Below are positions 1-11,999 of a DNA stretch of 64,000 nt, one piece after another. The translations under genes were made by a program, and so were the position numbers. The notes under the pieces were generated by a model. It searched no databases. It was given only the letters and a program-made list of their open reading frames with translations, and was not told where the DNA came from. Source of the stretch: Cladorhizidae sp. MBARI D1340-BT2 (lineage: Eukaryota > Porifera > Demospongiae > Poecilosclerida > Cladorhizidae); contig JAQNBH010000013.1 of assembly GCA_028752905.1 (NCBI GenBank), forward strand, positions 40,004,905-40,068,904. Direction: 5' to 3'. Within the stretch, counting starts at the first letter, position 1; each line of letters opens with the position of its first letter.

Positions 1-345
1 ACATTGGTCAAGTTATATAGGGTAATGAAATGTTTGAGTTTATGGAATCGCATGTAAAATGTGTTCTCTTGGTAATTTCTTGATCTGTTCTTGTAGTTTC
101 TTCGTAGCTTCTGCAAACTTCATGGTATGGACTTGATATATAGCTCAAAAGATAGGTCTCTCTGTGTACTCTCTTTTGATACTAAAATATGTTTCATAGG
201 TATAACTATAGGTAAGTTACTAGACCCTAAAGTGGAGGGACTTAAAAAACCTGCCTCCCAAAAACCTCATCCAAAATAACTCCAGATTGCTAAGTGCTAA
301 AGATTTGAAATTGGTACCAGTGGCTAGAGGAACATTATAAATCAC
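1..345. repeat. Fragment of a foldback MITE (family M)
   Basis: The stretch carries the block around TATGGACTTGATATATAGCT, the CTCTCTGTGT.CTCTC block and the TCTAGTAACTT/GGAGGGAC blocks that also occur at 31694-32142, 62395-62785 and 36214-36390. It therefore looks like part of the same palindromic MITE family. The window starts inside it, so its left end is not visible. Short ORFs here have no protein resemblance and I do not consider them genes. Confidence 0.55.
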
Positions 346-483
346 CTTTTTCATTAGGCGTGAAAATGTAGTATATGTGGTCAAGCACGCGGGTGGAAAA
401 TTGATTACGTTGAAAATAAACGCCCTCAATTTTCCACCCACGCGCTTGACCACGTACTAAAATTTTAACGCCTATGAACAAGG
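346..483. repeat. Near-perfect palindrome, MITE-like
   Basis: The two arms (about 346-404 and 426-483) are inverted copies of each other with a few mismatches, separated by about 21 bases. The inner arms carry GGGTGGAAAATTGA and TCAATTTTCCACCC, and the outer arms carry ATTAGGCGT and ACGCCTAT. It would fold into a long hairpin. It lies exactly where the gypsy gag coding sequence to its right stops being readable, so it probably truncated or inserted into that element. Confidence 0.75.
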
Positions 484-496
484 TAATCGAATAGCC

Positions 497-777
497 TAGG
501 GCTTCCTCTAGCCATTCGCTCGTTCGCTGCCCGCCTCCGAGGCCAATCTGAGGTGTGCAGGTTCACACAAAAGTGCTCTGGCTGTGAGGTCGTCAACAGC
601 CAAGGGGAGCAAAGAGTTGCCGATCAACTCTGCATCGGCCTGGCAGATGCAGATATTCAGGAAGATCTCCTAAAAGACACAAACCAAAACATGACTGTCG
701 AGGAGACAATCAGGTTTGTCGAGGTGAGGGCCGCAGGTCACCATCACCACACCCACCTCGACAGACTCATTGGGTGA
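497..777 (+). pseudogene. Gypsy gag, capsid C-terminal part
   Basis: One frame reads an arginine-leucine stretch (SFAARLRGQ), then a cysteine-containing segment and GLADADIQEDLL followed by a MTVEETIRFVE stretch. This pattern is typical of the C-terminal capsid region of gypsy Gag proteins in animals. The 5' part of gag is absent, and the frame ends at 777 where the next gag segment continues in another frame, so there is a frameshift near 745-775. It is not expected to make a working protein. Confidence 0.6.
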
Positions 778-2150
778 CGACCATGACCAAGGGGATGCTA
801 TCAATAGCGCGTACCGACGCCAACAGAGACAGCCAAACCCAGTCACACCAAGGACAACACAGACCTGGACCCAACGCCGCTCACCCATCTCCCACACACA
901 CCCCCGGAACCTGCCCCAACAGAACAGAGGGCAACCCAGCAACACCACCCGCCCCAAGATCAACCCGAAGGCAGTGTGTTGCTTCTGTGGCCACCAAGGC
1001 CACGGTGAGAGGGAACGGACAGCGGTGCGAAGGCTCGAATGCCCCGCCTTTGGCTCCACTTGCTCCTCCTGTGGTAGACAACACCACTACGCACAGATGT
1101 GCTGGTCGAGACAGGCGGAGCAAGAGAGCGCGATCTCCGAGACAGTGGCAACCATGACCGAGGGATCGCTACCACACCAATCGTGGGACTCCAGCACCAT
1201 GACCTGGACCCAACGCCGCTCCCCGCCCCAACCCAACATGGAGGTGAGAGTCTCGTCCCACCGAGAGGATTTCAGGGCCCACGGCCACACCCTCAGGGTA
1301 GAAAGGCACAATATCGCCACCACAGCCCTAGCTGACACGGGGTGCCAGAGCTGTCTGGCAGGCCCAGCCCTCATGAAGGAACTGCTCCTTACTGACCACG
1401 ACCTGGTCCCGGCCACGCTCCTCATGAGCTCCGCCAGTGGCAACCCCCTCCCCATCAAGGGTGCCGCTCTCCTCAGAATATCCACCCACTCAGGCCGTGA
1501 AACGCGGCAGATGGTATACTTCAGCGACCTGGCCTCCAAACTATATCTCAGCCTGGCCAGCTGCATCGATCTGGGACTGATACACACGGAGTTTCCCCTC
1601 TGCAAGCAGACGCCACCTTCGAGAGACGGCACGGATGCATGGGCGACCCCGAATCGGCCCCCACCCCCTGAAGTCGCGGACCTGCAGACCAGAACTATGG
1701 ACAGCCCCTCGATACCTGTGGTGAGCAAACCTTCCCATAACCAACCAAGACCCTGCTCATGCCCCACCCGTGCCCCGCCCCCTGTCAGACCCACCTCCCT
1801 GCCATTCCCTGGCACTGAGGCCAACCGTCACAGGCTTGAACGTCACTTGCTGGACTTATACTCAGCAAGTGCGTTCAATGTCTGTGAGCATCAACCCCTT
1901 CCCATGATGTCAGGACCCCCCCTCTCCCTCAACATTGACCCCAACGCCATCCCCAAACCCTGCCACAACCCCATTGATATCCCAATTCATTGGCAGGACG
2001 AGGTGAAGGCCGGCCTTGACCGGGACGTCCGCCTCGGCGTGCTGGAGAAGGTTCCCCTGGGTACGCCTGTCACTTGGTGCCACCGTATGGTCATCTGCAC
2101 CAAGAAGGACGGGTCACTCAGGAGACGCGCGAGACCCATCACTGCCCATC
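770..2150 (+). pseudogene. Gypsy gag nucleocapsid, protease and start of RT
   Basis: The open frame covers about 770-2368, but only the part up to about 2150 is meaningful. It shows a first cysteine cluster (CCFCGHQGHG), a good CX2CX4HX4C zinc knuckle (CSSCGRQHHYAQMC), then a retroviral-type aspartic protease with ALADTGCQSCLAG, in which DTG is the catalytic triad. The early RT segment follows (HRMVICTKKDGS). After about 2150 the RT continues in another frame, so the end of this ORF is out-of-frame sequence. Protease cleavage of Gag-Pol would be its role in a living element. Confidence 0.7.
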
Positions 2151-3861
2151 CCCATTCCATCAGGCAAGAGCCGTTCCAGGCAACACCAAAAAGACCATCT
2201 TCGACGCCTGGAACGGCTACCACTCCGTGGCCCTCAAAGAAGCTGACCGCCATTACACCACCTTCATCACCCCCTGGGGAAGGTACCGCTACTGCTCGGC
2301 CCCCCAGGGGTACATCGCCTCAGGTGATGCCTACACGGCCAGGTACGATGCCCTCGTCGCCAACGTGATGTCGAAGACCAAATGCATCGACGACGCTCTG
2401 CTTTGGTCGGACGACATCACGGGAGCATTCCACCAGGCGACTGAGTGGCTCCACATCTGTGCCGTGAACGGCATCACCCTGTAGCCGCGCAAATTCCGCT
2501 TTGCCCAGGACAGAGTGGAGTTTGCCGGGTTCGACATCACCCCCTCCGAAGTACGACCAGCTCCGAGGTTCCTCAACTCTATCACCGACTTCCCCACCCC
2601 AGCAAGCATCACGGACATCCGCGCCTGGTTCGGCTTGGTGAACCAGGTCGCCTATGCATTTTCCCTCACCGCCACCATGTTGCCATTCAGGGCCCTCCTG
2701 AAGCCCACCTCACCATTCCTCTGGACACCAGCCCTGGACCACGCGTTCCAGGCATCCAAGTAGGAGATTGTAGAGAAGATTCGCGACGGGGTGGCCATAT
2801 TCGACCGAAACCGCCCAACCTGCCTGGCAACAGACTGGAGCAAAGACGGGATAGGGTACTGGCTATTCCAGAAGCACTGCCAGTGCCCATCCCGGGAGAT
2901 CCTCTGTTGTCGGGAGGGTTGGCGCGTCACCCTTGTGGGTTCCAGGTTTACCCACCCTGCCGAGTCCCGCTACGCCCCTGTGGAGGGCGAGGCTCTGGCA
3001 GTGGCGGATGCCTTAGACAAAGCCCGGCACTTCGTCCTCGGGTGCAGCGATCTAGTGGTAGCTGTAGACTACAAGCCCCTCCTCAAACTGTTCGGGGATC
3101 GCTGCCGCGAGGACATACCTAACCCACGCCTCCACAACATCAAGGAGAAGACCCTCCGGTACCGGTTCCGGATGGTGTACATTCCTGGCGTTAAGAACCT
3201 CACCAGCGATGCCCTCTCACTCCACCCATCCGGAACCCGGACGCCTCCCCAGCTCCACCTCCCCGATGATGTTGCGAACCCCAGCCCAGCCTGTCCGGGC
3301 AGCCCTGCCTCCACACTCTGCGCCATCACCAATACCACCTCTGCGCATATAGACGAGTCCGGCCTCTCCACCGCCGTCTGCAAGGCAATCTCTTCAATCC
3401 CCATCAGCTGGGAGCACCTCCAGACAGCCACCGCCTCCGACGCTACCCTTCAGGACCTGATGTTTTATATCGAGCAAGGCACACCCGACAACAGGCAGAT
3501 GCTCCCAGCCCCCATCAGGGACTACTTCTCAATCCTCCCACACCTCTCCATCGTAGACGGTGTGGTATGCTACGGGGAACGACTTATCATCCCCACATCC
3601 CTGAGACCAACTTGCCTATCCACCCTCCATGCAGCCCACCAGGGCACGAGCGGGATGACTGCCAGAGCCACCTCCTCCCTGTACTGGCCGGGTGTGCCCG
3701 CAGACATCGCTGCAACCAGGAACAGGTGCCCAGCATGCAACGGCAACGCCCCCTCTCAACCTGCCATGCCGTCAGTCACCCCAGAAGAGCCAGAGTACCC
3801 TTCCAACACATCTGTGCGGATTACTTCCACCACGAAGGATCCGCATACCTTGTGCTGGTAG
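2074..3861 (+). pseudogene. Gypsy RT, RNase H and integrase zinc finger
   Basis: This frame carries the RT palm (FDAWNGYHSVAL, then CIDDALLW as the YxDD box), the RT connection, and RNase H with TDWSKDGIGYWLF, VEGEAL and AVDYKPLL as its acidic residues. The integrase HHCC zinc finger follows (HAAHQG, later CPAC). In-frame TAG codons at 2482-2484 and 2761-2763 interrupt it, and the integrase core continues in another frame from about 3800. The YxDD tyrosine is replaced by cysteine, which I recall in related elements. The element is clearly dead. Confidence 0.75.
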
Positions 3862-5045
3862 ACCGGTACTCTGGCTGGCCAATCACCAAACCGGCCACCA
3901 ACGGCGCAGCAGGCCTCGCCACCATACTGAGAGAGACATTCAGCACCTATGGTATCCCCACCACTCTAACCTCGGACGGCGGCCCAGAATTTGCCGCTCA
4001 TACCACCAGGGAGCTCCTCACCTCTTGGGGCATCCACCACCGCACCTCCTCTGCCTATAACCCACACTCCAATAACCGAGCAGAGACCGCGGTCAAATCC
4101 ATGAAGAGGCTCATTTCGGGGAACACAGGACCAGGAGGCACACTCACCACCAAATTCCACAAGGCCCTCCTGGTCTACCGCAACAGCCCGAACCCAGACA
4201 CAAGGATGTCACCCGCCGAATGCGTATTTGGTCGCCCCATCCATGATGCACTACCCGGCCTCCCCACGCGGCTGCGACAAACCCATGCATCAGAATCACA
4301 ACTCCACCAGAGGCAACAAGCCAGATCCCATCGCCAAACCCTCGGCAGAGCACGCTGGGATGAACACACCCACGGCCTTTCCCCCCTTCGTTGCGGTGAC
4401 AGAGTATTCATCCAAAATCAGACAGGCCGCCACCCAACGAAGTGGGACAAAACGGGATTGGTCGTGGAGGTGCTCCAGTACCACCAATATGCCGTGAGGA
4501 TGGACGGATCGGGCCGCCTCACCACAAGGAACAGACGATTCCTACGTCGTCAGACGGAGACTCAACCAGCCCAGCCGACTCACCCGCTCAGCCGTCCGCT
4601 GCCTGGCACTCCTCCCATTGCATACCCCCCTCCCATACCACCAACCTATATTCCACCCCCCATTGAATACCCCCCTCCCATACCACCACCATCTACTCCA
4701 CCCCAGATCGTCCCCCCACCGCTCCCGCCCCCTCAACCGATACCCCAGACCAAACTGCCCCCTACTACACCGGGGACACCTGTACATCCACCATCAACAT
4801 CAACAAAGCCAACCGGACGCAAGCCCGCCCCGCTGGCTACCCCGGCAGACGGACGATCATACGCCTCCGTCGCCGGCACCGGAACCCCGCCTCATCGCCC
4901 CACCCAGACCGCCCAGAAAACCCTGGCCTTGATGCCCGCCATCAACCCCCCCAAGAACCCCAACCCAGCGGCCGCGCTGAGACGCAGCAAGAGAGGAGCA
5001 AAACCAGTCGTACGCTACGGACAGAGAACTATCAGTCCCCCTTAA
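3800..5045 (+). pseudogene. Gypsy integrase core and C-terminal tail
   Basis: The integrase catalytic core is visible with the first Asp in ICADYF, the second in TSDGGPEF and the Glu in NNRAETAVKSMKR. A C-terminal domain follows (GDRVFIQNQTG...KWDKTGLVVEVL), then a tail of about 150 residues very rich in proline. The ORF opens at 3567, but before about 3800 it is out of frame with the real protein. Integrase joins the element cDNA to host DNA in the nucleus. The upstream frameshift separates it from RT. Confidence 0.75.
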
Positions 5046-5070
5046 GACGGACTTGGGGGGAGATAGACAA

Positions 5071-5449
5071 TAACCACCCTTACATGTATAAACATTGCTA
5101 CGTACGGCCCTTTACCTCACACACGACTCCTATACCTCGCGCGTGCATACTAGCACACATTCATTCGCTATACACATTTCCTACTGATAACTTGTTGAAC
5201 TCGTCCAGTTGCATCAGCTAGGTGAATAGCTTACTGAGCTTAACTTACATGTTATTATTTGTATTTTATAGTCAAGCAGCCACCCACAAGAAGTCAGTCA
5301 GCATAACACCAGAACATGATATTATTTACATGTTTATGATTTAATGTTGCTATTGCTGAGCCTGTTAAGGCCATCACATATTATAATACAGCATAGTGTG
5401 AAACTATTTAGTAACTAACCTAATAACAATCTATATTTTAAAAAAGAAG
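5071..5449. other. AT-rich sequence without recognisable features
   Basis: No ORF, repeat or element end that I can recognise. It could include the decayed 3' LTR of the gypsy element, but the partner LTR is missing so this cannot be tested here. Confidence 0.4.
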
Positions 5450-6404
5450 TCAACAGTATTTAATTAATAAAATTATCCACAATATTAAGTTACGAGTGTC
5501 CCGCTGCTCAGGAAGGGGGGGGACAGGAGTGGACCAAAGATCATTCCTCAGCTCACCATACAACAGTTCCTTTCTCCTCTGCCACCACTTCCCTACCCAA
5601 TACATAACACACTCGCCCACCTCCTCCATCACTGCATCACTTACTCCCTCCACATCTTCCCCAAAAGCAATGCCACCTTTCCATCCTTACTCACTCTTCT
5701 TAATTCATCCAACCACTGTCTTGCCCCTGCAATTCTGCATACCTCATCTATCAGAACCAGCCGATCCCTCTCAAATTCCCCGCATGTCACCAAGAAATGT
5801 TCCACATCCTCCCCTGCTCCACTATCACACATTATACACCTCTCATCCCCAACTATCCCACATCTCTTCTTATCTCTCTAACAACCCAGCTGATCAGTCC
5901 TCAGTCTAAATTGTAGCCGCACACCTTGCATGGACCTCACATACCTCTCCAACCCTGCGCCATTCTTTGCCGATTTATAATAATTCAGCGTACTTTTACG
6001 GCTACTTCCTCCTCCCAGTCCTTCTCATTTCTCACCTTCACTTTCCCCTTCCACTTGCGCACTGACCCAACCTCGTTGTTTATCTTGTACTTTCTCCTCA
6101 AGATCTCATATTCTTCCCACCATCCAATTCCTCCATCCTCTCGTAGTTTATTTACAACAACTTTTACCAATCTGCTCTGTTCCAACACCTCTAATCTCTT
6201 GCCAAACAAAACCTTCATCTCTTCCCTCCTCTCCTCTAGCTTCCTCCACCCCATATCTCCCCGTATTGCCACTCCTGCTACTGTATCACTTGCCACCAAC
6301 AGTCTCCTACCCACTCTCATCTGTGCTGACTCCAGCTTCTTGCGAGCATTCTGTCCTCCTGTCCACCACACTTCGGCTGCATGCTCCATTATTATAATAC
6401 TCAA
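5450..6404 (-). pseudogene. LINE ORF2 C-terminal fragment
   Basis: Read on the minus strand from 6404, the protein has EVWWTGGQNARKKLESAQMR and VAIRGDMGWRKLEERRE, which is the thumb and post-RT region of many non-LTR retrotransposons. After a break in frame comes CDSGAGEDVEHFLVTCGEF (near 5832-5770), the typical cysteine-histidine motif near the end of LINE ORF2 proteins. Only the last third remains. A 5' truncated insertion, usual for LINEs, would explain this; no poly-A or simple-repeat tail is obvious. Confidence 0.7.
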
Positions 6405-7195
6405 GTAGATACATGTGCTTTTATATCATATAATACACACAGACATGTGCATTATAAGCAATTCACTGGTTTTGTTGGAGATAATGTCTGAGGATGATCA
6501 CTCTTGGTAAGAAAAGGTGCAGATGTGTGTGACTCAACTCAGTTCTATTAATTGTCACAAGAATAAGCAAACAACTAGTGCACATGCATTATAAGCTCTG
6601 GTTTTGTTGAAGTCATCCGCTAGATCCAATGAGGGAACCACTGATCACTTCATGGAACTTATTTTCCTGCTTCAGTTCACGTCATAGCCAGGATAGCTGT
6701 GACGACCCTTTACCAACCACTGCTCGGTAGAGAACAGATTAGGGTTATTGTTCGCAACTGATTGGACAGTTTGGAGTCTTCTGATAGACCAATGGACATC
6801 TTATAATAAAGATAGGTAGGAGGAAAGTAGAAAAGACAAAGACAATTTAATAAAAAATTAAAAAATTAATACGCATGTGTTTAGATGTATATAAGAGAAC
6901 ATGGCACATTTGTATTAGGAATAAATATTGCTAATAATGACATATATGAGAAAAGTAAGCCACCATGTTTATTACTAAAGTATAAACATGTGCCTATGTA
7001 TTCATATATAAGATAGACACATGCATCATAAGTAGCTACCATGTTTTGTTGAATGTCTTTGTCATGTTCAATATTGGCATAAGAGTAAGCTTCAGAGGAA
7101 ACCAACTGGTCAGTAATGTGACTTTATAGCAGCTGCTTGCTGACCTGGCTCAGCTAGACTCGATATTGAGTTAACACAAGCATGTTTACTGTATT
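6405..7195. other. Non-coding stretch with diverged short repeats
   Basis: No coding region is supported. Around 6444, 6583 and 7020 there are three diverged copies of a block containing CATGCATTATAAG and GGTTTTGTTG, spaced about 140 and 440 bases apart. They may be old repeat remnants. Confidence 0.35.
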
Positions 7196-7200
7196 GATAT

Positions 7201-7734
7201 TGTTCTGGCCTGCTTTTCCCTTCGTGATTGCTGAACAGGCGGTCAGAGCATGAGCTGTGGTGAACCGACTAACAACTGTTTTGATGAGGGTTGTAAGGCC
7301 TCCAATTGTTAGGGCTCGGAATGTGGAGTAGTTCTGCGGTGCTAAGATGCAAAAAGGAGTGTGAGTGTATCTCTCTCCAAGTCAGTGGCTGGCTTCTAGG
7401 CTCGCTTTGACTGGTCTTCTTACTTAATACCCCAAACAGTGACTGGTTTCGAGACTCGTTTTGAGTGGTTTGTAAATAAGTAATAGCATAAGTTCAAGAC
7501 TCGGATACATACTAAATTGTGATGTGCGGCTGCTGAGCTTATATACTGCAGCAGTCCCGCAAGGTTGCTGTGGGTATAGGTTATGAATATGATTACATGT
7601 GAATGGTAGGAATAGGTGTCTATTGGTGACAATGAAAGTCCACACATGCATGGCTGGGTAATATAATGTTTCTAAAATACATAGAATAAGTTCCTGTGTT
7701 CTCTCTCTCTAGCTCTGTGGACCAGGCGCGTCCA
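7201..7734 (-). repeat. BEL/Pao 3' LTR
   Basis: It begins TGTTCTGGCC and ends GCGCGTCCA on the plus strand, so it has TG...CA ends. It is the direct repeat of 14448-14981. The pol reading frame runs about eight codons into this LTR and stops at 7709-7711. Confidence 0.95.
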
Positions 7735-10012
7735 TCCTCCCGGGGCGAGAAAGCTGCTCCTCCTCTGGAATGATGACTGCCAACTTCACAATAGGTCTCT
7801 TGTGGGTGCCACATGAAGGTCCTCGCACTGTGGCTGTCCTCACGTACCCGTCTTTTCCTGGATGCACCTCGATCACTCTGGCGAGTGGCCATTGATTTAC
7901 AAATAGGAATTTATCCTTTACCAAGACAACATCTCCGACTCTCACGTTCCTGGTTGGCTGAGTCCATTTGTTGTATCGGTTGAGATTGGTCAGATATGTA
8001 GTGGTCCACTGGTTCCAGAACTGTTCCGTCAGCCTGCGGCAGTGGTTCCACTTCGCTCTCTGTGTCTGTGTCCCAAGTCCTAACACTTGTGAAATGTCAG
8101 GTAATGCTGACAAGGGACGTCCGACCAGGAAGTGTCCTGGGGTCAGTATTAGATCCCCGTCCGCATCTTGCGTGTTCATGGGGACGAGAGGGCGGCTGTT
8201 CAGAATGCATTCAACCTGTGTCAAGAAAGTGCTGAGCCGTTCATAGGTCAGTGACGCACTTCCTGTGATTGCTTTCAGTAGGGTCTTTGTGCTCTTTATA
8301 TTACTCTCCCAGAGCCCGCCAAAGTGAGGCGCTAGCTCCGGGATGTGGCTCCAGGTCACTCTTTGATCAGTCAGGTATCGCTGTACTTGATCATTGTCTG
8401 CCATGGTGTTCAGAGCATCGTAAGCTTGTTCGAGGCTCCTGTTGGCGCCCACAAAGTTGGTCCCGTTGTCTGAATAGATGCGGATTGGCAGACCTCGTCG
8501 ACTGACGAATCGGTGTAGCGTGGCCATGAAGGCTTCAGTCGAAAGGTCCGAAACTGCTTCCAGGTGTATAGCTTTGGTGGACATGCATACGAATAGACAG
8601 ATGTATGCTTTCTCCAGTCGTGGTTTTCGTGGATTTCCTGACTTAAGAGTCATTGGTCCGGCCAGGTCGACTCCCACATGGCTGAATGCAGGGGATCGAG
8701 TGGCTCGTTGTACAGGAAGCTGTCCCATAAGTTGTATAGCCCTTCTGGCATAGGTCTTCCTGCATGGCACGCATCGATTTGTGACATGTCTTGCCAGGGC
8801 TCTGGCTCCTATGACGTGGTATCTCTGTGATAGAGCGTGTGGGAGTGCTGACTGTCCCACGTGATGATTGGAGAGGTGTAGGTCTCTCACGATTAGGTGG
8901 GTTAGCATACTTTTCTTAGGCAGGATCCTGGGGTGCTTGGTCATTTCTGGTAGCTCAGATTTGTCCAGACGTCCTCCGACCACCAAGGTTCCTTCACTGT
9001 CCAGAATGGGGTGGAGTGAGATGAGTGTGCTTTTAGGAGAGAGCTCCTTCATTTCCCTTAATGCTGTTAGTTCGGCGGGGAAGTATCGATGCTGCACGCT
9101 TCGTACCAGCAGACCCTCGGCTACGTCCAACTCGAGTGCAGTGAGTCTGCTCTCTAGGTTTCGCCGGGAAGAGTCCTTCTGCTTGGCGTTGTCTATGAAT
9201 CGCTGCTGCCATGCAGTGATTCGTAGGAGCCTCCTAAATGATGAGTACCGCAGTGGTGGTTCCGTTGGAGTGATCTTCCGCGTGGTGAAAGCGGTGAATT
9301 CCTTCTTTATCTCCGTTATGGAGACAGTCTGGTCCTTGGGTCGCTTGGGCCAGTTGCTTGGGTCTTGGCTCAGCCATGGTGGACCGTTCCACCAGAGCTG
9401 GTGTTGCGTCAGTTCTTTGGGCATCAGTCCGCGGGAGGCTGCATCTGCCGGGTTGTCGGCTGTCGGTATGTGTCTCCACTGACTGGCTGGTAACAGCTGG
9501 GTGATGGTGGCCACTCTGTTGGCAACGTACACCTTTAGTTTCCCTGGCTCCTGGTTGAGCCAACCGAGAACGATGGTTGAGTCGGTCCAGGCGTAAATCT
9601 GTTCCGGCTGCATGTCTAGAGTGTCTGCCGTGTTGCTCATCAGCTTGCTCAGGAGTAGAGCTCCACAAAGTTCCAGTTTTGGAACTGTGACGGGTGTGGT
9701 TGGGGCAACCTTGGTTTTAGCAGTGACAAGTGTCACAGATACGCTTGTGTCCTCGTAGAAGGTTCGTAAGTATACGACTCCTCCATAAGCCTTTTCCGAA
9801 GCATCGGAAAATCCATGCAGTTGCGTGTATCGCTCTGGTTTGAATGAGGTATGGTGACATCTGGGAATTGGATGTCTTGTGATGAGAGGTAGCTCCTCTG
9901 TCCACTGATTCCATCGAGTAGTGATGGATTCGGGTATGGTGTCGTCCCAGTCAAAATCTTGGATCCATATGTCCTGGAGCAACAATTTGGCCACCACCAT
10001 TCTGGGCGAACC
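7709..10012 (-). pseudogene. BEL pol: RT end, RNase H, integrase, DUF5641-like
   Basis: The ORF is open from 10114 to 7709. From about 10012 it carries the end of Pao RT, RNase H (YAWTDSTIVLGWL), an integrase zinc finger with the two histidines in LHLSNHH and cysteines in RCVPC, and an integrase core with GVDLAGP, YSDNGTNF and GGLWESNIKSTK supplying the D, D and E residues. The C-terminal KWNHCRRLTEQFWNQWTTTY and GDVVLVKDKF region matches the DUF5641 domain seen in BEL elements. This part looks enzymatically intact. It is out of frame with the upstream RT because of a one-base shift near 10005, so translation as one polyprotein would fail. Confidence 0.88.
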
Positions 10013-11999
10013 AGCCCATGACGTCGTAGGTCTTGGCGAGGTCAGATGATACTTGACGTTTAGTAGCTCTTCTGTCTTTACCCAGTTCGGGAGTAGAGAC
10101 GTACATATTGTCACTGCGGGTATCCCAGTGGATGCCGAGAGTCTTTTGGCATCGGTTGGGAGTAAGGACCGCGATGTCCTGTTCTTCTTCCCGTAGCTCG
10201 CTGGGGATGGATTCCTGAAGTTCTTGGGAGTTGCTTCTCCACTTGCGGAGGTTCATTTTTCCTTTCTTGAGGAGGTCATTCAGTTGCACTCGAATTTCCA
10301 TTGCTTGTTCCACAGTTGCTGCACCAGTCAGACAGTCGTCCACGTAGAATTCCTGCCTGATGATCCGTGCTGCTGTGGGATGGTCTTTCTCGTGGTCCAG
10401 TGCTAGTTGGAGAAGAGTCTGGGTAGCCAGAAACGGAGAAGAGGTGACACCAAATGTCACGCGCGTCATTCGCCAGGTCTGGAACTGATCTTGCTCGTTC
10501 TTCCAAAGGAATCGGTGCAAGTCCCTGTCTTCATTATGTAATCCAATTTCTCTGAACATTTTGGATATGTCCGCCGTTATACCAATGTTGTGGCGACGGA
10601 ACTTCAGAATGATTGCTGTTGTCCGTGGATACTGATTCGGTCCAACCAGCAACGTGTCGTTAAGAGAGAGTCCGCTACTGGTCCTGGCCGATGCATCGAA
10701 CACGATGCGAAGCTTGGTCGTAGTGCTGCTGTCTTTTACCACGCCATGCATTGGCAGGTAATAGCATCGGTTGTCTGGTCTGTTCAGGTCGGAGTCTGGT
10801 ACTATCTCCGCATGGTGCAGTGCTCCGTACTCGGCTATGGCTGCCCGGAAGGGTTCCCATTGTCCTTTCTTTACCAGAGACCTCTGATTCTGATTGAATC
10901 GCCTTTCTGCCTGGGTCCTTGATTGACCCAGTTCGGGGGTGGGGAGCTTTCGAGGAAGACGTACTACATATCTTCCGTCCTTCTCTCTGCTGTAGGTCTC
11001 TTGGTAGTGTTTCACCGCGTCTTCTTCATCCTTGCTGAGAGCCAGGTGGTGAGGCTGTATTTCCTCGGACTCCCAGAAGGTGGACGGATTGTATGAGTCC
11101 TCCTGGGCTAGGAAGACTTCAGCTTGTTGTGCACCTCCTCCTCCCTGCACGATCCATCCAAAAATGGTGTCTGCGGCAAGGAACTTGCCATCACTGCTTG
11201 CTCGTGCCTCCGTCTGACCAACGTTGGTCATTGTTGCCGTGACCTCTGATCCTAGTAGGAGGTCGACCCTCCCGGGGCGAGAAAAGGAAGGATCCGCCAA
11301 CTCTAGTCCGGTTAGGAAAGGTAGAGAGGCTGCGTCTGGCAATGGTTCGCTAGGGAGGTCCATGGCTACTGCGTCGGATACGTGGGCAAGGATCGGAATG
11401 GAGTGGGAAAGGTGTTGTCTCATGGGGCGAATGGTCATGGCTGCAATCAGTTCGCACTGCAGGCCGGTGATGTTACCCACTGTGTAGGTGGAGCTATGTT
11501 GTGGCTTTGTGCGACCTCCTAGCTGCTGCACGAGTCGTGAGGTGGCATAAGAGGCGGAACTGCATACATCTAGGATAGCTCTGGCTTGAACAGTCCGTCC
11601 ATTAGCTTCCACAGTGACTATGGCTGTGGGAAGGATTCCGACCTCTTGGGTAGCATTGGCCAAGTACGTAGTACGGGGGTGGGTGGGTGGGCTGCCCGTG
11701 TTTCCAGCTGAAGGTGCCGCTGCTGTGTCTTCATGAAGGAGGGAATGGTGTTTCCCTTGGCACTCTCGGCACGTCCTGTTGCTGTTGCATTGTTCCACAG
11801 TGTGGCTGTAGCCGAGGCAGTTGAAGCAAAGCTTCAACCTCTCGACTACGTCCCTCCGTTGAGGAATGGTGTCTGCCTGGAATGTGGGGCAGAGAAACAT
11901 CGGGTGCCTCTCTACTTTGCACAGTTCGCAGGGTGCTTTTGCCCTCTGTTGATAGGGCTTGTATGGAGTAGCAGCTGCAGACAGGGGCGTAACTTCTGG
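10003..11999 (-). pseudogene. BEL zinc knuckles, protease and RT
   Basis: Reading on from the TAG at 12000-12002 in the same frame, there is a first cysteine-histidine unit (CELCKVERHPMFLC), a CX2C zinc knuckle (CFNCLGYSHTVEQC, CRECQGKHH), and the DUF1758-type aspartic protease. RT follows with VFDAS, then FYVDDCLTG (YVDD at 10335-10346). In the protease the expected D-S/T-G triad reads D-V-C (codons at 11562-11570), which should inactivate it. The frame ends at 9951 after shifting out near 10005, in the GWFA segment where the Pao domain should continue. Confidence 0.85.

Larger units (their letters stand above)
484..5070 (+). mobile_element. Decayed Ty3/gypsy LTR retrotransposon
   Basis: The order is gag capsid end, two zinc knuckles, aspartic protease, reverse transcriptase, RNase H, integrase and a proline-rich tail, which is the Ty3/gypsy order. 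The reading frame is broken by several frameshifts and by TAG stops at 2482-2484 and 2761-2763. A purine-rich tract at about 5054-5064, just after the last stop, looks like the polypurine tract. I found no LTR on either side: the left end is cut by the palindrome at 346-483, and no TG...CA repeat follows on the right. The region is strikingly rich in C and in proline codons compared with the AT-rich sequence after 5070, so its composition is its own. Confidence 0.85.

Noticed and set aside
1087..1824. Minus-strand frames of up to 245 codons opposite the gypsy gag-pol
   Set aside because: Shadows of the GC-rich plus-strand coding sequence. They show no domain, while the plus strand has zinc knuckle and protease motifs.
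8868..9482. Plus-strand 204-codon frame inside BEL pol
   Set aside because: Antisense of the RNase H and connection region. No protein resemblance.
9951..10114. Programmed ribosomal frameshift between BEL RT and RNase H
   Set aside because: The junction lies in the middle of the conserved Pao region, where no known element shifts frame, and no slippery heptamer stands out. An indel is simpler.
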